Shown here piece by piece: positions 36,898 through 39,589 of a stretch of 39,589 nucleotides of DNA. The position numbers were made by a program, and so were the translations under genes. Source of the stretch: Hadesarchaea archaeon (GTDB lineage: Archaea > Hadarchaeota > Hadarchaeia > Hadarchaeales > WYZ-LMO6); contig JAPDJF010000054.1 of NCBI GenBank assembly GCA_029259185.1, positions 1 to 39,589 of the forward strand, read 5' to 3'. The notes under the pieces are model-generated. The model saw nothing but the letters and a program-made list of their open reading frames with translations, did not search any database and was not told the origin of the DNA. How positions within the stretch are numbered: position 1 is the stretch's first letter; the number at the start of each line of letters is the position of its first letter.

Positions 36898-37170
36898 ATG
36901 GTGCGCACTATGAAAAATTCTATTTTAGTTGTGGGGAGGGAACTTCTTTCAAGAGAGTGGGTCAGCCAAGTCGATTTGTGCCAGTTTACTGGATTTCCCG
37001 CTTGGAAAATCTCGCGTTTGTTTAAACGTCTAGAAATTTTTGGATTCGTAGAGGTCAAACGAGAATCTCGTTTCGTTAGGGGGAGGCCGAGGAAACTCTA
37101 TAGGCTAACTTCGAGTGGAGTCGAGTACTTCGCAGACTTGGTGGGGGGAGAGAGTCAGAGGTATCGGTAG
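36898..37170 (+). CDS. Winged-HTH transcriptional regulator
   Basis: SREWVSQVDLCQFTGFPAWKISRLFKRLEIFGFVEVKRESRFVRGRPRKLYRLTSSG. Confidence 0.85.
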   Translation: MVRTMKNSILVVGRELLSREWVSQVDLCQFTGFPAWKISRLFKRLEIFGFVEVKRESRFVRGRPRKLYRLTSSGVEYFADLVGGESQRYR

Positions 37171-37181
37171 AGGTGGGGGGC

Positions 37182-39589
37182 ATGATGATAGAAAGGAGTA
37201 ACTGGGTAAGACTGAACTTAGAGCAGAAAGCTCGAGCAGTGACACCGATCATGCTTGTTTTATTCTTACTCACCCAACTGGCACCAGTCACAGTTTCTGG
37301 CTCTCAAGGAATCAGGTTCCAATCTCTAGGTGGAGGTGCTGATGACGTATTGTCTGAGAACTCAACAGTGGAGAACTCGATGAGGGTTATCGAGGAGATA
37401 TCCCACAACTACTCGCTTATCGAGTTCTGGTCTGGCATCGTTGAGGAATATCCAGCTTGGCAGCTCGTTGAGAAGTGGTCTAAGAGCGTGGTCGAGAATC
37501 GGTTCAACGATAAAAGAACTGAAAACCTAATCACGAGTAAACAAATTGTAGAACGAACCAATGTTCCATTTAAAATCGTTATGGGATGGAGTTCAGTTGA
37601 AGTCTGGTCTGGAATGATCAACCCTCCTTCAACAGAGGTTATGGAGTTTCGCATATCTAACTCACCAGTTAGACGGATAAGGATTGTTGCAAAAGAAACG
37701 GTCACCACGGAAGTACAAGTAGAGTCGTTAGGGAAAAGACCCATGGGCGTGCCATCACTCGAAGGAATTGGAATTTATGATTATTTGGAAATATCAGCAT
37801 CGATTCCGAACGAACTCATCTCGAGGGTTGATATCGAGTTCAGTCTCTCGAAAGCTTGGATGGCACTTCATCAGGTGTATAGGAAGAGTATTGTTCTCTA
37901 TCACTACGACGGTTTGAGTTGGGAAGCGCTACCGACTTTCGAGTTAGGAGAGGATAGTGAGCAGGTATATTTCTTGGCACACAGTACCGGGTTCTCGATC
38001 TATGCCATCACATACGCCGGGGTGGAAACTGTCTACGAAGGTGGGACAACAGGTATTTCTGGAGCTCAAGATGATGATGGGATCTACGAAAACCTGTATG
38101 AGAACGATTACGGTGGGCTCATGTCGACTTTGTATAATTTTTCCTCCGGCGGAGGAACCGACAAGTGGTTCTACGATAGCGACGCAGGTGACGAGGGCGA
38201 CCCTCCAGCCGATCCTTCAGACGCTAGTTGGGAGGAGCAGACAGACTATGATTCAATTGCCAGTTCGGACGATATTAGCCACACATATACCATAACGGCA
38301 AACGTATTCAACAATCCCCACACGATGTTTAAGTTCACAATTTCTGAGGATCCATCATCGATAGAGAACATCGAGTGGTTATGGGAAGGCCATGCTGGAG
38401 GTGATGACATCGAAATCTTTGTATGGAACTCAACTACCGCCGCTTGGGAGTCTGTGGCCACCGATACAAGTGGCACGACTACGGATATTGTCCTCTCAGG
38501 GGCTATTACTGCGAGCGTTTCCGATTACATTGACGCAGATGGGTATTTCTATCTCTGTGCGATGAACGACTCAAACCGTGGGACGGATATTTCTACAGAC
38601 TATGTCGAGGTAGTGGTGAACTACTCTGGAGTGGCATATCGGATGGATATCCAACACGACATTACTGGAATTTTGGAGGGTGACAATTACGAACTCCAGA
38701 TCGAATACTATCTCGACGGAGATTCTGAAGCAGTTAGCGTTTACCTTTACAACTTTTCAACTACAGGCTGGGATAACGTTGGGGTTCTCACTTCTACGAT
38801 ACTTGACAACTTCACCTATGATCTCACGGGCACGGATTATATCTCTGCCGGTGAGGTTCGGGTACGATATGTCCAGCCTGACAACGATAGCATCCAGACT
38901 AGCTTGATGTTAGATTACACACGCGTAGAGACACGGCTGTGGCAGGTAGTTGAAAGTTGGGGTGGAACTACCAATGGACCAGCCAATTGGGTGCTTGTAG
39001 AAAGTTGGGTTGGAGCTATAGAAGCTCCCAAATGGTCAGTCATAGAGACATGGACGGGTACAGTCCAAGCACCTGCCGAATGGCAGGTAGTTGAGACATG
39101 GACCGCGAGCATGCAGGTCCCGGCAGCCTGGCACGTGGTCGACGCGTGGACCGGAACCGTGCAAGCTCCGGTGGGATGGAAGGTCGTCGAGACCTGGACG
39201 GGTACGGTGCAGGCGCCCGTCAAGTGGAGGATCGTTGAGGCATGGGTTGGAACAGTAAATGCCCCACCACCTGCTTGGGAAGTAATAGAGACTTGGACGG
39301 GTACAATAAGTGCGCCGATACCTACGTGGCAGGTAGTGAATGTGTGGAGTGGAACCGTGAGTGCACCACTTCCTAGTTGGAGGATCGTTGAGACATGGAC
39401 GGGCGCGGTGAGCGCACCCGCCGAGTGGAGGGTCGTCGACACATGGACCGGAACGATCACATCACCTGCCGAATGGCAGGTAGTTGAGACATGGACCGGA
39501 ACGATCACATCACCTGCCGAATGGCAGGTAGTTGAGACATGGACCGGAACGATCACATCACCTGCCGAATGGCAGGTAGTTGAGACATG
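37182..39589 (+). CDS. Large secreted surface protein (PGF-pre-PGF-like domain, then W-rich tandem repeats), 3'-truncated by window; absent from supplied ORF track because it has no stop
   Basis: MMIERSNWVRLNLEQKARAVTPIMLVLFLLTQLAPVTVSG signal sequence; YDYLEISASIPNELISRVDIEFSLSKAW..VLYHYDGLSWEALPTFELGEDSEQVYFLAHSTGFSIYAIT; repeats AEWQVVETWTGTITSP. Confidence 0.9.
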   Translation, partial: MMIERSNWVRLNLEQKARAVTPIMLVLFLLTQLAPVTVSGSQGIRFQSLGGGADDVLSENSTVENSMRVIEEISHNYSLIEFWSGIVEEYPAWQLVEKWSKSVVENRFNDKRTENLITSKQIVERTNVPFKIVMGWSSVEVWSGMINPPSTEVMEFRISNSPVRRIRIVAKETVTTEVQVESLGKRPMGVPSLEGIGIYDYLEISASIPNELISRVDIEFSLSKAWMALHQVYRKSIVLYHYDGLSWEALPTFELGEDSEQVYFLAHSTGFSIYAITYAGVETVYEGGTTGISGAQDDDGIYENLYENDYGGLMSTLYNFSSGGGTDKWFYDSDAGDEGDPPADPSDASWEEQTDYDSIASSDDISHTYTITANVFNNPHTMFKFTISEDPSSIENIEWLWEGHAGGDDIEIFVWNSTTAAWESVATDTSGTTTDIVLSGAITASVSDYIDADGYFYLCAMNDSNRGTDISTDYVEVVVNYSGVAYRMDIQHDITGILEGDNYELQIEYYLDGDSEAVSVYLYNFSTTGWDNVGVLTSTILDNFTYDLTGTDYISAGEVRVRYVQPDNDSIQTSLMLDYTRVETRLWQVVESWGGTTNGPANWVLVESWVGAIEAPKWSVIETWTGTVQAPAEWQVVETWTASMQVPAAWHVVDAWTGTVQAPVGWKVVETWTGTVQAPVKWRIVEAWVGTVNAPPPAWEVIETWTGTISAPIPTWQVVNVWSGTVSAPLPSWRIVETWTGAVSAPAEWRVVDTWTGTITSPAEWQVVETWTGTITSPAEWQVVETWTGTITSPAEWQVVET
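38938..39589 (+). repeat. Tandem coding repeats, about 45-51 bp per unit, perfect 48-bp period at the window end
   Basis: GACATGGACCGGAACGATCACATCACCTGCCGAATGGCAGGTAGTT repeats at 39438-39589; older units diverged (WxVVExWTGTVxAPxx). Confidence 0.95.

Noticed and set aside
38915-39556. 213-aa minus-strand ORF with HVSTTCHSAG repeats
   Set aside because: Antisense reading of the tandem coding repeats of the plus-strand surface protein.
39400-39589. CRISPR array suggested by regular 48-bp repeats
   Set aside because: The repeats are contiguous with no spacers, are a multiple of 3, and continue an open reading frame; they are protein-coding tandem repeats.

Overview
Archaeal chromosomal window. 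(1) 0-9.3 kb: a probable alkane/alkyl-CoM metabolism locus. It contains the 3' end of a very divergent mcrA-like gene (McrA/AcrA family, cut by the window edge), four SCP2-like proteins, an ADP-forming acyl-CoA synthetase, a tungsten-type aldehyde ferredoxin oxidoreductase, an unrecognised 491-aa protein and an HTH regulator. (2) 9.3-17 kb: GltS-like symporter, FecCD/BtuCDF-type ABC transporter, DUF2117-like protein, TraB-like and riboflavin-pathway (RibD C-terminal) genes, and two tRNA-Gln genes that both carry D-loop introns. The TTG gene appears to have a second intron. (3) 17970-27525: an apparently complete 9556-bp casposon. It has perfect 204-bp terminal inverted repeats, a 15-bp target-site duplication (AGTTAAGGTTTATAT), family-B DNA polymerase, Cas1 (casposase), HTH/RHH proteins and PD-(D/E)XK-like nucleases. 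No CRISPR array or cas2 was seen. It sits on the putative TATA box of a PRC-barrel gene. (4) 27.5-39.6 kb: radical SAM, TBP, a divergent EPSP-synthase-like protein, A24 prepilin peptidase, IS200/IS605 (TnpB/omegaRNA-like) relics, DUF2148, rhomboid, MazG-like, an RHH protein with a transmembrane segment, signal peptidase, and a large secreted protein with tandem W-rich repeats running off the window. Calls come from reading translations and motifs by eye; no database search was run. The host lineage (Hadarchaeota or another mcr-bearing archaeon) is only a guess.
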